A stretch of DNA of 64,000 nucleotides from Photorhabdus asymbiotica (lineage in GTDB: Bacteria; Pseudomonadota; Gammaproteobacteria; Enterobacterales; Enterobacteriaceae): assembly GCF_003634575.1 (NCBI RefSeq), contig NZ_RBLJ01000001.1, forward strand, positions 1,302,001-1,366,000, in the 5' to 3' direction. The position numbers and the translations under genes were made by a program. The notes beneath the pieces were generated by a model, which worked only from the letters and a program-made list of their open reading frames with translations, had not been told where the DNA came from and ran no database searches. Shown here piece by piece: positions 10,494-20,405 of the stretch. Each line of letters begins with the position of its first letter. The stretch's first letter is position 1.

Positions 10494-10887
10494 AAGTATT
10501 CACCAACTGTCCATAAAGACCTTGTGCTAAATCATAAAAACCTGCAAATTTTAACAAATTTTTTTAAAAATTAGCAAAACCTGATAACTAATAGGCCAAT
10601 AAATCCTCTACGACAACATTCTAATTTAACCTATTTTAAGGGTATAAATAGACATATTGAATCGTTACAGCAAGGAATAAGTATCATATTTATGCTAAAA
10701 ATATAAATAATCAATCACAAGCCATTAACTTCAAACACAACTGTTATCTCATTAGGTTATAAATGTAGCTCAAATCAGTAAAACCGAGCGGCTAAAAATT
10801 GCGATCAGGAAGGAATAATGACAAATATGTGAGGAACCACCAGCAACAGTTCAACAAAACTCCCGCTGATGGGAAAAATGCACGATA
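10494..10887. other. Gene-free AT-rich spacer
   Basis: This is AT-rich sequence upstream of the pdh promoter and downstream of the lipoprotein gene. No reading frame is convincing. The segment TATCTCATTAGG at about 10745-10756 repeats a 12-mer found at about 10203-10214. E. coli has aroP at this position; no aroP remnant was recognised. Confidence 0.4.
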
Positions 10888-11256
10888 CTAAAACCAATAA
10901 CGTGTTTTTTCATGCCACCCTTTTTTATACATACAGGAAGAAATTACCCAACGCCTTGCAGATTCATTTTTATCCCAACGCTCAACTTCAGCTTTTGGCA
11001 CAGTGATGTAATGCCCACAAGATTTGTCTTTTTTCCCATCCTTATCTTCACAAGGGAAATGTTTTGTTTCATAAGAATGAACAATTTTGCTGTCCCAGTC
11101 TGGTGGAAAACGGAAATAACCCTGTTCCTTACATTCAGCATAATCTACGTCTCTATCAAACTGAGTTGCTCCTGGTTTTTCCCACGATGTACAACCGCTT
11201 AATACAGTAAATAATATAGATAAAGGAATAACAACTATTCTTTTTATAAAATTCAT
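10888..11256 (-). CDS. Putative lipoprotein, unknown function
   Basis: This is a 122-residue protein with a lipoprotein signal: basic N-terminus MNFIKRIVV, hydrophobic stretch, and lipobox LSGC with the lipidated cysteine at residue 22. The mature part is rich in charged and aromatic residues and has several further cysteines (AECKEQG, FPCEDKDG, SCGHY, SSCMYKKGW), suggesting disulfides in the periplasm. I chose the start at 11256, behind GTAGGAATTTTTGT; the longer frame to 11289 would put twelve residues before the signal. I do not recognise the family. It clusters with another small lipoprotein 38 bp upstream, perhaps as an operon. Confidence 0.7.
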   Translation of the reverse strand: MNFIKRIVVIPLSILFTVLSGCTSWEKPGATQFDRDVDYAECKEQGYFRFPPDWDSKIVHSYETKHFPCEDKDGKKDKSCGHYITVPKAEVERWDKNESARRWVISSCMYKKGWHEKTRYWF

Positions 11257-11294
11257 ACAAAAATTCCTACAATTAAATAAAACAATCAAGGAAA

Positions 11295-11567
11295 TTAAAA
11301 GTCAAAAGACATTCCAACACTATAATTTTCTTTTTCAAAAGATGGTCTCCCTCCGGATTGTATAACTTGTCTATCCTGAATTGGTGTATATTTATCAAAA
11401 TTAGGTGTGGAATTCGTAGTATTTACTTTGACTCTGGTTCCTGAAATTATATCTTTAACATTACATTCAGAATAACCACACGCTGAAATATAACTACTAT
11501 TCATCTTCGGTGTAGAACATCCGGTAACAATAAAAACTAATAATGAAATGATGAACAATTTATTCAT
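11295..11567 (-). CDS. Small putative lipoprotein, unknown function
   Basis: This is a 90-residue protein starting MNKLFIISLLVF with lipobox VTGC (Cys17), so probably membrane-anchored after lipidation. The mature part has two more cysteines (SACGYSEC) and ends in Phe-Asp-Phe (GMSFDF). A terminal aromatic residue is seen in outer-membrane beta-barrels, but the protein is too short to be one. The start at 11567 follows AAGGATATTAACA; the upstream extension to 11624 is unlikely because it precedes the signal peptide. No family is recognised. It probably belongs with the neighbouring lipoprotein and the small ORF upstream. Confidence 0.6.
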   Translation of the reverse strand: MNKLFIISLLVFIVTGCSTPKMNSSYISACGYSECNVKDIISGTRVKVNTTNSTPNFDKYTPIQDRQVIQSGGRPSFEKENYSVGMSFDF

Positions 11568-11641
11568 TGTTAATATCCTTGAATTGCTGTATACGTTAAA
11601 AAAATTAATACAAATAAAAAGCAACCATATATAAATAAAGG

Positions 11642-11836
11642 CTATTTCTTACGTTCTATTAAATAATATCTACATATGCATTTTATCTTTCTGGCACCCC
11701 ATGGAATATCAGAACAATCTCTTCCCATGGAAAAAAACATACCTTCATCACAGGGAAAAACCTGTTTTATTAGTATTCCATTAACACTCAGAAATAGCAA
11801 GCCAGATAAAAAACACGAAATAAGTGGTATTTTCAT
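11642..11836 (-). CDS. Small secreted or membrane protein, hypothetical
   Basis: This 64-residue frame has an N-terminal hydrophobic stretch (MKIPLISCFLSGLLFLSV), consistent with a signal peptide or membrane anchor. A short cysteine-containing tail follows (PCDEG, RDCSD, IKCICRYY) and ends in basic residues. The ribosome site is weak. It lies in line with the two small lipoproteins, so it may be co-transcribed. Function is unknown, and chance cannot be excluded at this length. Confidence 0.45.
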   Translation of the reverse strand: MKIPLISCFLSGLLFLSVNGILIKQVFPCDEGMFFSMGRDCSDIPWGARKIKCICRYYLIERKK

Positions 11837-11905
11837 GCACTTAAAATGAGTTAATTAATATTAAATTCCACCTTACAAGATATCAAAAGACACCCAGTGA
11901 CTTTA

Positions 11906-12127
11906 TCAACTGTTATCCTCTTTATCTTCTACATATTCCAGTATATCTCCAGGCTGGCATTGCAAATGTTTACAAATTTTTTCCAATGTATCAATACGAA
12001 TACCTTTTATCTTACCATTTTTCAGCAATGATAAATTTTGCTCAGTAATGCCGATAATTGCCGCCAACTCTTTAGACTTTACTTTCCTTTTAGCTAAGAC
12101 CACATCCAGTCTTATTATAATACTCAT
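11906..12127 (-). CDS. Cro/CI-type HTH regulator, YozG-like
   Basis: This is a 73-residue protein that is almost entirely one helix-turn-helix domain of the XRE type. The recognition region reads ELAAIIGITEQNLSLLKNG (about 21-39), followed by IDTLEKICKHLQCQPGDILEY, the standard fourth and fifth helices of the small Cro/CI family. It begins 8 bp after the stop of a DUF2975 membrane protein gene. This pairing is widespread in bacteria and the two are presumed to work together, probably with autoregulation. The target is unknown. Confidence 0.85.
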   Translation of the reverse strand: MSIIIRLDVVLAKRKVKSKELAAIIGITEQNLSLLKNGKIKGIRIDTLEKICKHLQCQPGDILEYVEDKEDNS

Positions 12128-12135
12128 GATGGTTC

Positions 12136-12714
12136 TCAGATAAAATAACGCTGCTCATCGCTGATCTTCTTAGACTCACGCATAATTAAGCTAAATATCA
12201 GAAGGAATACACCAAACATAATAATAAACAAAGATTCTGAATTAACGCCAAGCGAGAAACTAAATACCCGTTGTCCTTTTCCTAAATCCACAGATAACGC
12301 CATTCCTTGTAATGTATTAATCACAGGGTAAAGAAGTTGTTCCAGAATCATCAGGAAACCAATAATAAATGAACCGAAGATATTACGATCACTCCATATT
12401 TCACCTTTAGCAAACCGGAAAAACAAAATTCCAATCAATACATAAGAAGCTGTCGATATGATTCGTGGTATCGTATCCAGAGATATATAAAGTATCTGGC
12501 TTAATAAAGACTGTTTAAATCCTTTTGCAGTCAATGCAGGCATCAGATCACTATACGCCTGAAGAACAGCCTGGCGAGTGGAATCATGCCATAATGACCA
12601 GGAAGCAATATGGAATCCCATATCAGCAACCGCCATAACGCAAGCAATAATAATAGCCAGAAAGCTAAGAAGCCTGATTTTGGGGTTAGTCATAAACTCC
12701 TGTTTATCACACAT
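12136..12714 (-). CDS. DUF2975-family membrane protein
   Basis: This 192-residue integral membrane protein has about four predicted transmembrane segments: about 13-33, 73-100, 113-135 and 158-180. A soluble loop (SWSLWHDSTRQAV) follows the first segment. The pattern and the adjacent small HTH gene fit the DUF2975 family, whose function is not established. The start is ambiguous: MCDKQEF at 12714, or MTNPKIRL seven codons later, where AGGAG lies only three bases upstream. With the HTH gene it forms a two-gene unit. Confidence 0.75.
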   Translation of the reverse strand: MCDKQEFMTNPKIRLLSFLAIIIACVMAVADMGFHIASWSLWHDSTRQAVLQAYSDLMPALTAKGFKQSLLSQILYISLDTIPRIISTASYVLIGILFFRFAKGEIWSDRNIFGSFIIGFLMILEQLLYPVINTLQGMALSVDLGKGQRVFSFSLGVNSESLFIIMFGVFLLIFSLIMRESKKISDEQRYFI

Positions 12715-12886
12715 CTTATGTTATTCCATTACATGCTCAACTAAACTTTCGTTAAAGTACTTCAAAAATTATCGTATTACAATAATTTTTTATCATTAAA
12801 TAAACAGGGCATTATTCAGAGCAATATATAATCCATAGTAAACATAGTTGATGACTGTTATTAATTTATTGATAAAAGAGAAAAAA

Positions 12887-12906
12887 GGAGCTACTTACAT
12901 AGCTCC
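12887..12906 (-). terminator. Intrinsic terminator of ampE
   Basis: GGAGCTA (12887-12893) pairs with TAGCTCC (12900-12906). Read on the minus strand the stem is followed by TTTTTT. It lies about 50 bp past the ampE stop. Confidence 0.85.
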
Positions 12907-12958
12907 CTTATAGATAGTTAAGCTAGTGAGCGCCAAACAAATCAGCATAGCCAAACCA

Positions 12959-13813
12959 TCAAACTAATGCCCCATAAATTGTCAGTAAGGCAACAACTAC
13001 AATGATAGAAAAAGTCACCTTTTTCGCCAGTGTCACTGCGGCAATAGGTGTTTGAATTGCATCAAGATGTGGCTCACGGCTTAATGAAAACTGGGCAAGC
13101 TGACACACGACTTTATATTGTGTCGTTCTCAAATCACTAAGAGAAGCAACCCACGCTGGCAAAGCCCGTTCACCATGCCCTAATAAAGCATAAGCAACGC
13201 CAGCCAGACGAGCCGGAATCCAATCCAACCAGTGCAATAGGCGATCAACACCAGACTGTGCACGCTGAAGCGGCGTACTATATTGCGCCAACCATCCTTG
13301 ATAAGACCTTAAAAAGCAATATCCCACCAAAGCAACCGGTCCTAATTTGCCAGCAACGATTAGCCAAAAAATTGGTGCCAAGTAATAGCGAAAATTTACC
13401 CATAGAAGAGCATTTTGCATCTCTCGTAACTTATTTTCTTTACTAGCATCAGCTGGTAAACCATGAATGATTACAAGACGAGCAAGATATTCTCTTCGTT
13501 GCTCCCTGTCATCTTGATGAACAGTACGAAAATATTCACGATAATCATTCCGTAAACTTCCCGCACCTATACACAGCAAACAAATGAGCACCCATAAAAT
13601 TAGTTCAACAATTCCAAACATAAAATCATTAAATATTGTAATAAATAGCCATGTAAGCAGCATAGCGGCTAACGTCATCAACAAGCTTTTCCATAAGGAA
13701 AAAGCCTTCATGTTGGTAAAAAGTGGTTCAAGACGGTGATCCAATTGCCAATGATCGCTGAATTTAAATACTCGTTCCCACGCTAGCACTAACAACAGTA
13801 TAAAGAGAGTCAT
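12959..13813 (-). CDS. ampE: AmpE membrane protein
   Basis: This is an inner-membrane protein of the ampDE operon. In E. coli AmpE is described as a signalling or accessory protein linked to beta-lactamase induction; its biochemical role is not settled. At 284 residues it equals E. coli AmpE and looks intact, with a hydrophobic N-terminus, membrane segments at about 40-62 and 65-83, a central soluble stretch, and a C-terminal segment (TFSIIVVVALLTIYGALV). Its ATG forms an ATGA overlap with the last codon of the decayed ampD upstream, so translational coupling to ampD has been lost or reduced. Confidence 0.93.
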   Translation of the reverse strand: MTLFILLLVLAWERVFKFSDHWQLDHRLEPLFTNMKAFSLWKSLLMTLAAMLLTWLFITIFNDFMFGIVELILWVLICLLCIGAGSLRNDYREYFRTVHQDDREQRREYLARLVIIHGLPADASKENKLREMQNALLWVNFRYYLAPIFWLIVAGKLGPVALVGYCFLRSYQGWLAQYSTPLQRAQSGVDRLLHWLDWIPARLAGVAYALLGHGERALPAWVASLSDLRTTQYKVVCQLAQFSLSREPHLDAIQTPIAAVTLAKKVTFSIIVVVALLTIYGALV

Positions 13814-14240
13814 TCTTTCTGCTCCTGCAACAATTGTTGATAATGTGTCTAACCGAAATAAGGTTCTGAATCTATTTTTCTTCCCGGAGCAATATCATTG
13901 TGACCAGTGATATGCTTGTTATATCCGGATATTCCTGTATAAGTCATTGTGTCAAAATAACAAAGCTTTCAATTACCTATCAGTAAATGGCTGAGTGTCT
14001 GCTCCCATCAGTTCTATCCCCATGGAGAAATCATTGCATTCTTCCTGCACCATATAGCAGGACACGCCAGCATACCACGAGCGCTTAGTGACTGCTCACC
14101 GCCCTAAAGATGTATGGACTCCCCTCCCGCATTCGGCGAGCAACTATCTTGAGCGATAATTTATGAAGCCATCTGATAGTATGACTCATCCCATCCTTCG
14201 TTCTTTCTGACCCCACCAATCCAGCCCTCATGTAACCGCT
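13810..14240 (-). pseudogene. ampD: Decayed ampD (anhydro-muramyl amidase)
   Basis: AmpD is the cytoplasmic amidase that cleaves 1,6-anhydro-MurNAc from recycled muropeptides. No intact frame exists here, but the minus strand holds ordered AmpD-like fragments. Near 14220 there is EGWIGG (compare DEGWLV). At about 13985-14086 a frame reads WYAGVS then ECNDFSMGIEL and ends at a stop, matching WHAGVS and CNDFSIGIELEG. At about 13851-13950 another frame reads HITGHNDIAPGRKID (compare MTGHCDIAPKRKTD), is cut by TAG, and resumes THYQQLLQEQKE before a TGA overlapping the ampE ATG. Several stops and at least one frameshift are present. The zinc-ligand histidine of the GH(N/C)DIAP motif is kept; the WHAGVS histidine has become tyrosine. 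Confidence 0.9.
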
Positions 14241-14302
14241 ATTGCCCCCCTAAATCTGATAACAAAACCAAGATAGTAGTTGTTCACTGCACAACAAGGT
14301 AG

Positions 14303-15244
<942 letters not shown>

Positions 15245-15442
15245 TTAACAATGATATTGATGGTGGTGTAAATTAGCAATCCATAACCAACAGATTTGCG
15301 AACACCACCGTAAATGTTTTTGCAAACATTGCAATCCAGAAATCTTTTTTCGAGTCAATTCCATAATCTCTATATATCCTATTTTATTTTTTTCTCTTTC
15401 CTTCATTATCTATATCGCAATACCACAACGCGGAGAAAAAAC

Positions 15443-15868
15443 ATGAGTCAACAACAAGGATTTACCTTAATGGAAATTATGGTGGCTATTGCCATAATTT
15501 CTATCTTAAGTGCTATTGGCATTCCCAGTTACCAAGGGTATATTCAGAAAGCCGCCTTAACAGATATACTACAAACTATTGTGCCTTATAAATCAAGTAT
15601 AGAACTTTGCAGTTTTGAAACTGAAGATTTCAAAGGTTGTAATACAGGAACAACATCAATTCCCAAAGGCCATAACAGCAGATATATAGAGAGCATTTCA
15701 GTTAAAGATGGAGAAATTACCATTAAAGGGCAACAGAGCCTTAAAAACCTCAGCGTTACATTAAAACCGACACAAAATATACAAACAGGTACAATTAAAT
15801 GGAATAATAAATGCGAATCGGCAAATAATTCATTAAAGAACCGTTGCCAGGAAATATTTGAATTTTAA
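15443..15868 (+). CDS. ppdD: Type IV major prepilin PpdD
   Basis: This is a prepilin-like protein of 141 residues. A short basic-poor leader, MSQQQG, ends at the prepilin peptidase site G|FTLMEIMVAIAII, with the conserved Glu at mature position 5 inside the hydrophobic N-terminal helix. The C-terminal part has cysteines (LCSF, KGCN, NKCE, NRCQ) able to form pilin disulfides. The start at 15443 follows GGAGAAAAAAC; the longer in-frame extension to 15314 would wrongly precede the leader. It is followed by hofB and hofC, as in E. coli, where the pilus is usually silent. Assembly needs further genes elsewhere. Confidence 0.93.
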   Translation: MSQQQGFTLMEIMVAIAIISILSAIGIPSYQGYIQKAALTDILQTIVPYKSSIELCSFETEDFKGCNTGTTSIPKGHNSRYIESISVKDGEITIKGQQSLKNLSVTLKPTQNIQTGTIKWNNKCESANNSLKNRCQEIFEF

Positions 15869-15893
15869 TTCATTACTCTCATAAATATATATT

Positions 15894-16020
15894 TATACCC
15901 AATAGATTTCGAGTTGCAGCGCGGCGGCAAGTGAACGAATCCCCAAGAGCATAGATAACTATGTGACTGGGGTGAGTGAAAGCAGCCAACAAAGCAGCAA
16001 CTTGAAGGATGAAGGGTATA
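15894..16020 (+). repeat. ERIC element, copy 1 (ppdD-hofB gap)
   Basis: This is a 127-bp element bounded by TATACCC and GGGTATA that can fold on itself. It contains the hallmark ERIC core, GAATCCCC...GTGACTGGGGTGAG. Its length is exactly the canonical enterobacterial repetitive intergenic consensus length. It lies in the ppdD-hofB mRNA and ends 14 bp before the hofB start, so it puts a large hairpin next to the hofB ribosome site. The 66-codon antisense frame over it is not a gene. Confidence 0.95.
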
Positions 16021-16034
16021 TATAGGAGATAACA

Positions 16035-17483
16035 ATGAACTCGCTTTCAGCAGCAGAAAACACATTAATGGAAAGAGAAATCCATGATATTTGTCATCGT
16101 TATCAATCTGTGGTTATAAAAAAAGATGATAATACTATAACAATTGCCAGCAGCGAATTACCCAATGATGAGCTATTAGCCGCATTACGTTTTATTTCTG
16201 GCCGTATCGTTAATGTAGAAATTTGGCCGTTGGCACGAATTGAATCAGTATTGCACCAAAATATTTCACTACACCATTTACCAGAGGAAGAATCATCTTT
16301 ATTACCACCTACAACCGATATTCATGCAGATGAAAATGATGCACCAGTCATTCAGCTTATTAATCAAACTTTATTAACTTCAATTCAACGACGTGCATCT
16401 GATATTCATTTTGAACCATTCCAACAAGGTTATCGTATTCGTATCCGGGTTGATGGTGCATTACATCTCTTGTCATCTCCATCTCCTCAAATGAACGCCA
16501 GCATTGCCGCACGTCTTAAGATAATGGCGAAATTGAATATTGCCGAAAAACGGCTACCTCAAGATGGACAATTTGATTGGTATGACACACGTCATAACTA
16601 TGCTATCCGTATGGCCACCTTACCAACAATACACGGAGAAAAAATTGTACTCAGAATATTAAATACAATGCGACAACTGTCACTGGATCAGCTAGGTATC
16701 CCAGAGCAGTTATTAAATCAATTACAACAAAAATTAACATTACCACAAGGGATGATTTTAGTGACAGGCCCAACGGGAAGCGGAAAAACAGTAACTTTAT
16801 ATAGTTGTTTACAATATCTGAATCAAAACAAAAAGAATATTTGCAGTGTAGAAGATCCTGTTGAAATCCCGCTCAATGGCATTAATCAGACACAAATTAA
16901 CAGTAAAATTGATCTCAATTTTGCCAAAGTATTACGAGCATTATTACGGCAAGATCCCGATGTCATCATGGTAGGAGAAATACGTGATAGCGAAACAGCC
17001 GAAATATCAGTAAAAGCAGCACAAACAGGCCATCTGGTCCTTTCTACATTACATACTAATTCTACGGTAGATACATTATCTCGCCTACAAAATCTAGGCA
17101 TTTCAGGCTATATGGCGGCTTCTTGTATCAAATTAATTATCGCCCAACGACTTGTCAGGAAATTATGCCTGCATTGCCGTAATCAGCAAACAGATGAAAC
17201 AGTGATTAATATCGGAAATAATTCTATATTTATCAGGCAATGGATAGCGGTTGGTTGCAAACATTGTTTCTCTGGTTACTATGGCCGAACTGCTATTTAT
17301 GAATTTTTGGAAATAACACATGAACTCCAACAAATATTATCACAACAAGACCCTCAAAATTTACAAAAAACTATTATAGATCAACGAAAAGAGACCTTGT
17401 TTTCATCTGGCATTCTATTAATAGAACAAGGAATCACTACACTAGAAGAAATTTACCAAGTTACAGGAAAAGAAGAACAATGA
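16035..17483 (+). CDS. hofB: Type IV pilus assembly ATPase (GspE/PilB family)
   Basis: This is the cytoplasmic secretion ATPase that powers extension of PpdD-type pili. It has 482 residues. Walker A is GPTGSGKTVT (about 247-256), the Asp box is SVEDPVE, Walker B is QDPDVIMVGEIRD, and the His box is TGHLVLSTLHTN. A tetracysteine zinc motif near the C-terminus (CLHC...CKHC) is typical of the family. The start ATG at 16035 follows TAGGAGATAACA. It overlaps hofC by four bases (ATGA). Confidence 0.94.
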   Translation: MNSLSAAENTLMEREIHDICHRYQSVVIKKDDNTITIASSELPNDELLAALRFISGRIVNVEIWPLARIESVLHQNISLHHLPEEESSLLPPTTDIHADENDAPVIQLINQTLLTSIQRRASDIHFEPFQQGYRIRIRVDGALHLLSSPSPQMNASIAARLKIMAKLNIAEKRLPQDGQFDWYDTRHNYAIRMATLPTIHGEKIVLRILNTMRQLSLDQLGIPEQLLNQLQQKLTLPQGMILVTGPTGSGKTVTLYSCLQYLNQNKKNICSVEDPVEIPLNGINQTQINSKIDLNFAKVLRALLRQDPDVIMVGEIRDSETAEISVKAAQTGHLVLSTLHTNSTVDTLSRLQNLGISGYMAASCIKLIIAQRLVRKLCLHCRNQQTDETVINIGNNSIFIRQWIAVGCKHCFSGYYGRTAIYEFLEITHELQQILSQQDPQNLQKTIIDQRKETLFSSGILLIEQGITTLEEIYQVTGKEEQ

Positions 17484-18679
17484 AAATTCATTATATTTAT
17501 CATTGGCAAGCAGTTAATAATAAAGGCGAGATATCAAAAGGAAAATCACTATGTGATAACCGCAAAGTTTTATATCAACAACTTATTCATATTGGATTAC
17601 AACCTTATAATATAAAATGCGAAAAATGGATATTTTATCATCATCAACAAGTTTCCTACCGTCTGAATTTCATTCGTCAATTAGCAACATTATTATCATC
17701 AGGAATGCCATTACTTAATTGCCTGAACATTCTTATCCGTGAATGTAGTAATCCATTATGGCATTGCGTATTATCAGATATTAGCAAAAGAATTACCCGA
17801 GGAGAATCATTCTCTACTTCACTAAAAAATTATCCATTTCTATTTCCACCTTTATTTTATCAACTCATTGCTGTTGGTGAGTTAACTGGGCAACTAGAAA
17901 TCTGCTGCCAATTATTAATTAAACAGCAAGAGCAACAAGATAAGTTACAGAAGAAAATAGCAAAAGCATTACGCTACCCTCTGATTATTATTGTTGTTGC
18001 CAATATTATCATTTTATTAATGCTAATTTTTGTTTTGCCTGAATTTGAACATATTTATCATTCATTTAACACACAACTTCCTTTACTGACCCGTAGTTTA
18101 TTAATAGCCTCCGACTGGATTATTCAATATGGTGGTTATAGCGCTATTGGATTAATAATGTTGTTCCTATTTTACCTACAATTACGCCAGCGCCATAAAA
18201 TATGGATTGTCCGTGAAAAAAATCTGATATTACGTTTACCCATTATTGCAAAATTAATTAGTTGTCAGCAATTAGGACAACTTTTCCATATCCTATTTAT
18301 GACACAAAAAGCCGGATTAACCCTCACCGCAGGGTTAAACAGTGCTATTGCATCAATAAATCATCCTGTATTTCTGAAAGCGACTAAATTCTTACATACC
18401 CAAATTAATCAAGGGATACCAATGAGCGAAGCACTAAAACAACAACCTTGCTTTCCTGCACTGTGTCAACAGTTCGTCAGTGTTGGCGAAGAGTCTGGCA
18501 ATCTAGAACTACTATTGGAAAATCTCGCTAACTGGTATCAACAACAAGCATTGGAAATTTCTGATAATATGGCTCAGTTACTGGAACCAATACTTATGAT
18601 TATAATAGCTACTATTGTTGGCATACTATTACTCGCAATGTATTTGCCAATTTTTCAGCTAGGTACAATACTCACTTGA
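17480..18679 (+). CDS. hofC: Type IV pilus inner-membrane platform protein
   Basis: This is a polytopic GspF/PilC-family protein of 399 residues that forms the platform on which HofB acts. Two T2SF repeats are visible. The first runs about 60-185, with the [16 protein letters not shown] entry and the conserved GELTGQLE. The second runs about 260-390, with [15 protein letters not shown] and GEESGNLE. Three hydrophobic segments lie near 165-190, 210-235 and 370-393. It overlaps hofB by four bases, which implies translational coupling. Confidence 0.93.
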   Translation: MKIHYIYHWQAVNNKGEISKGKSLCDNRKVLYQQLIHIGLQPYNIKCEKWIFYHHQQVSYRLNFIRQLATLLSSGMPLLNCLNILIRECSNPLWHCVLSDISKRITRGESFSTSLKNYPFLFPPLFYQLIAVGELTGQLEICCQLLIKQQEQQDKLQKKIAKALRYPLIIIVVANIIILLMLIFVLPEFEHIYHSFNTQLPLLTRSLLIASDWIIQYGGYSAIGLIMLFLFYLQLRQRHKIWIVREKNLILRLPIIAKLISCQQLGQLFHILFMTQKAGLTLTAGLNSAIASINHPVFLKATKFLHTQINQGIPMSEALKQQPCFPALCQQFVSVGEESGNLELLLENLANWYQQQALEISDNMAQLLEPILMIIIATIVGILLLAMYLPIFQLGTILT

Positions 18680-18770
18680 AATAAAAACAATTCCATGGTT
18701 TTGCTCTAGGTCATCTGCCTCCCTTTCGGTTACAATCTCAAAATACTATCAAGTAATATTAAGGGATAGG

Positions 18771-19373
18771 ATGACTTATATTATTGCACTCACAGGTGGG
18801 ATTGGCAGCGGTAAAACCACTATAGCCAATGCTTTTGCAGCTCTTGGTGTTCCTCTTGTTGATGCAGATATTATCGCCAGAGAAGTCGTGGCTCCTGGAA
18901 CTCCTGCTTTGCAAGCCATTAAAGAACACTTTGGACATGAAATACTAACGCCAGATGGTAGCCTTAACCGAACATTGTTACGCCAGAGAATTTTCACAAA
19001 TCAACAAGAAAAACAGTGGATTAACCAACTCCTTCATCCTCTAATACATCAAGAAACCAAACGCCAGTTAGAACAGATAACTGCCTCTTATGTGATTTGG
19101 GTTATTCCATTGTTAGTTGAAAATAATTTGGGACATCTGGCAGATCGGATTCTAGTCGTTGATGTTTCACCTGAAGTACAAATCAGCCGGGTAGCTACTC
19201 GTGATGGTATTAGTTGCCAACAAGTCGAAAATATTTTAGCTGCACAGGCATCCCGTAGCGAGAGACTGGCTTATGCCGATGATGTTATCTCAAATCATGA
19301 TAACATACAGGCAATTACTCCTCGTGTTGCCGAACTACATCAACAATATTTAAGATTAGCTGAATCAGCTTGA
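18771..19373 (+). CDS. coaE: Dephospho-CoA kinase
   Basis: CoaE phosphorylates the 3'-hydroxyl of dephospho-CoA, the last step of coenzyme A synthesis. The 200 residues fit the family (E. coli 206). The P-loop is GGIGSGKTT at 8-16, followed by the [10 protein letters not shown] substrate segment and the lid-region Arg residues ([10 protein letters not shown]-like, about 140-150). The ATG at 18771 follows AAGGGATAGG. It precedes zapD and yacG, the usual enteric order. Confidence 0.96.
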   Translation: MTYIIALTGGIGSGKTTIANAFAALGVPLVDADIIAREVVAPGTPALQAIKEHFGHEILTPDGSLNRTLLRQRIFTNQQEKQWINQLLHPLIHQETKRQLEQITASYVIWVIPLLVENNLGHLADRILVVDVSPEVQISRVATRDGISCQQVENILAAQASRSERLAYADDVISNHDNIQAITPRVAELHQQYLRLAESA

Positions 19374-19383
19374 CAGGATAATC

Positions 19384-20139
19384 ATGATGAGTGATACAAC
19401 TTCTACAATTATTTTTGAGCACCCACTGAATGAAAAAATGCGATCATGGTTGCGGATTGAGTCCTCTCTGCAACAACTCACCAATCAACGCCATTTAGAC
19501 TCATTAGCAAGTAGCCTTGCCTTTTTCCGTACTGTTGCTGAACTACTTGAAGTTTTAGAACGAGGTGAAGTACGTTCAGAACTATTAAAAGAATTAGAAC
19601 GCCAACAGGCGAAATTAAAACACTGGGCCGAAATACCTGATGTTGATATTAATATCGTCAATAATTTCAGATTAAAATTAAAAGAGCGAGCTGTTGCACT
19701 GAGCAAAGCGCCACGATTAGGACAATCCCTTAAAGACGATAAAATCATTAGTATGGTGCGCCAGCGCCTCAGTATTCCAAGTGGCTGTTGTGGTTTTGAT
19801 CTACCCACCCTACATTTATGGCTTCACTTACCGCAATCAGAAAGAGATAAAATGGTTTCATTCTGGATTGATAGTTTGTTGCCACTCCAACAAGCACTGG
19901 AAAGTATTTTAGAACTAATACGCCAGTCTGCGACTTTTCGTTCAGAAGTCAGTAAAAACGGTTTTCACCAAGATACAGCAGAGGGTTCAGATTTACTAAG
20001 ATTACGATTACCATTAAAACCTTTATTGTTCCCTCAAATCTCTGGCCATAAGACCCGCTTTGCCATCCGTTTCTTACCACTGGATAGTGAAAAAGGCTGC
20101 GTACCTACCCATTTGCCATTTGAACTGGCATGCTGCTAA
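19384..20139 (+). CDS. zapD: Cell division protein ZapD
   Basis: ZapD binds the C-terminal tail of FtsZ and bundles FtsZ filaments at the Z ring. The protein has 251 residues (E. coli 247). The diagnostic N-terminal block [16 protein letters not shown] begins near residue 11. The C-terminal part, with [15 protein letters not shown] and the final [22 protein letters not shown], matches the family. Two ATGs are adjacent; either fits AGGA five to eight bases upstream. It sits between coaE and yacG. Confidence 0.96.
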   Translation: MMSDTTSTIIFEHPLNEKMRSWLRIESSLQQLTNQRHLDSLASSLAFFRTVAELLEVLERGEVRSELLKELERQQAKLKHWAEIPDVDINIVNNFRLKLKERAVALSKAPRLGQSLKDDKIISMVRQRLSIPSGCCGFDLPTLHLWLHLPQSERDKMVSFWIDSLLPLQQALESILELIRQSATFRSEVSKNGFHQDTAEGSDLLRLRLPLKPLLFPQISGHKTRFAIRFLPLDSEKGCVPTHLPFELACC

Positions 20140-20169
20140 GATTATAGGCTAGTTATCCGGAGAGAAATC

Positions 20170-20367
20170 ATGTCTGAGTTATTAACTATTGAATGCCCAA
20201 TATGCAGTAAAAGTGTGATTTGGGGAGAAATAAGCCCATATCGACCATTTTGCAGTAAACGCTGTCAATTAATTGACTTAGGTGAATGGGCAAATGAAGA
20301 GAAACGGATACCAAGCCAAAGTGAAAATTCCGATAGTGATGAATGGAGTGAAGGGCCTGAACAATAA
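20170..20367 (+). CDS. yacG: DNA gyrase inhibitor YacG, zinc protein
   Basis: YacG is a small zinc-finger protein that binds GyrB and blocks DNA binding by gyrase in E. coli. This 65-residue copy has the expected four cysteines, CPICSK near the start and [15 protein letters not shown] after it, then an acidic disordered tail. It lies 30 bp after zapD in the same transcription unit and is followed by a hairpin terminator. Confidence 0.95.
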   Translation: MSELLTIECPICSKSVIWGEISPYRPFCSKRCQLIDLGEWANEEKRIPSQSENSDSDEWSEGPEQ

Positions 20368-20371
20368 TAAG

Positions 20372-20400
20372 TAGCCGCGTTAATTATAATGCGGCTATTT
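20372..20400. terminator. Bidirectional terminator between yacG and mutT
   Basis: TAGCCGC (20372-20378) pairs with GCGGCTA (20391-20397); the loop can extend the stem with TTA/TAA. A short T run follows on the plus strand. It sits in a 38-bp gap between the convergent genes yacG and mutT, so it probably serves both. Confidence 0.7.
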
Positions 20401-20405
20401 ACAAT

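Noticed and set aside
15865-16065. 66-codon frame across the ERIC element
   Set aside because: The same palindromic DNA occurs twice more in the window as a non-coding repeat; the frame is a by-product of the element.
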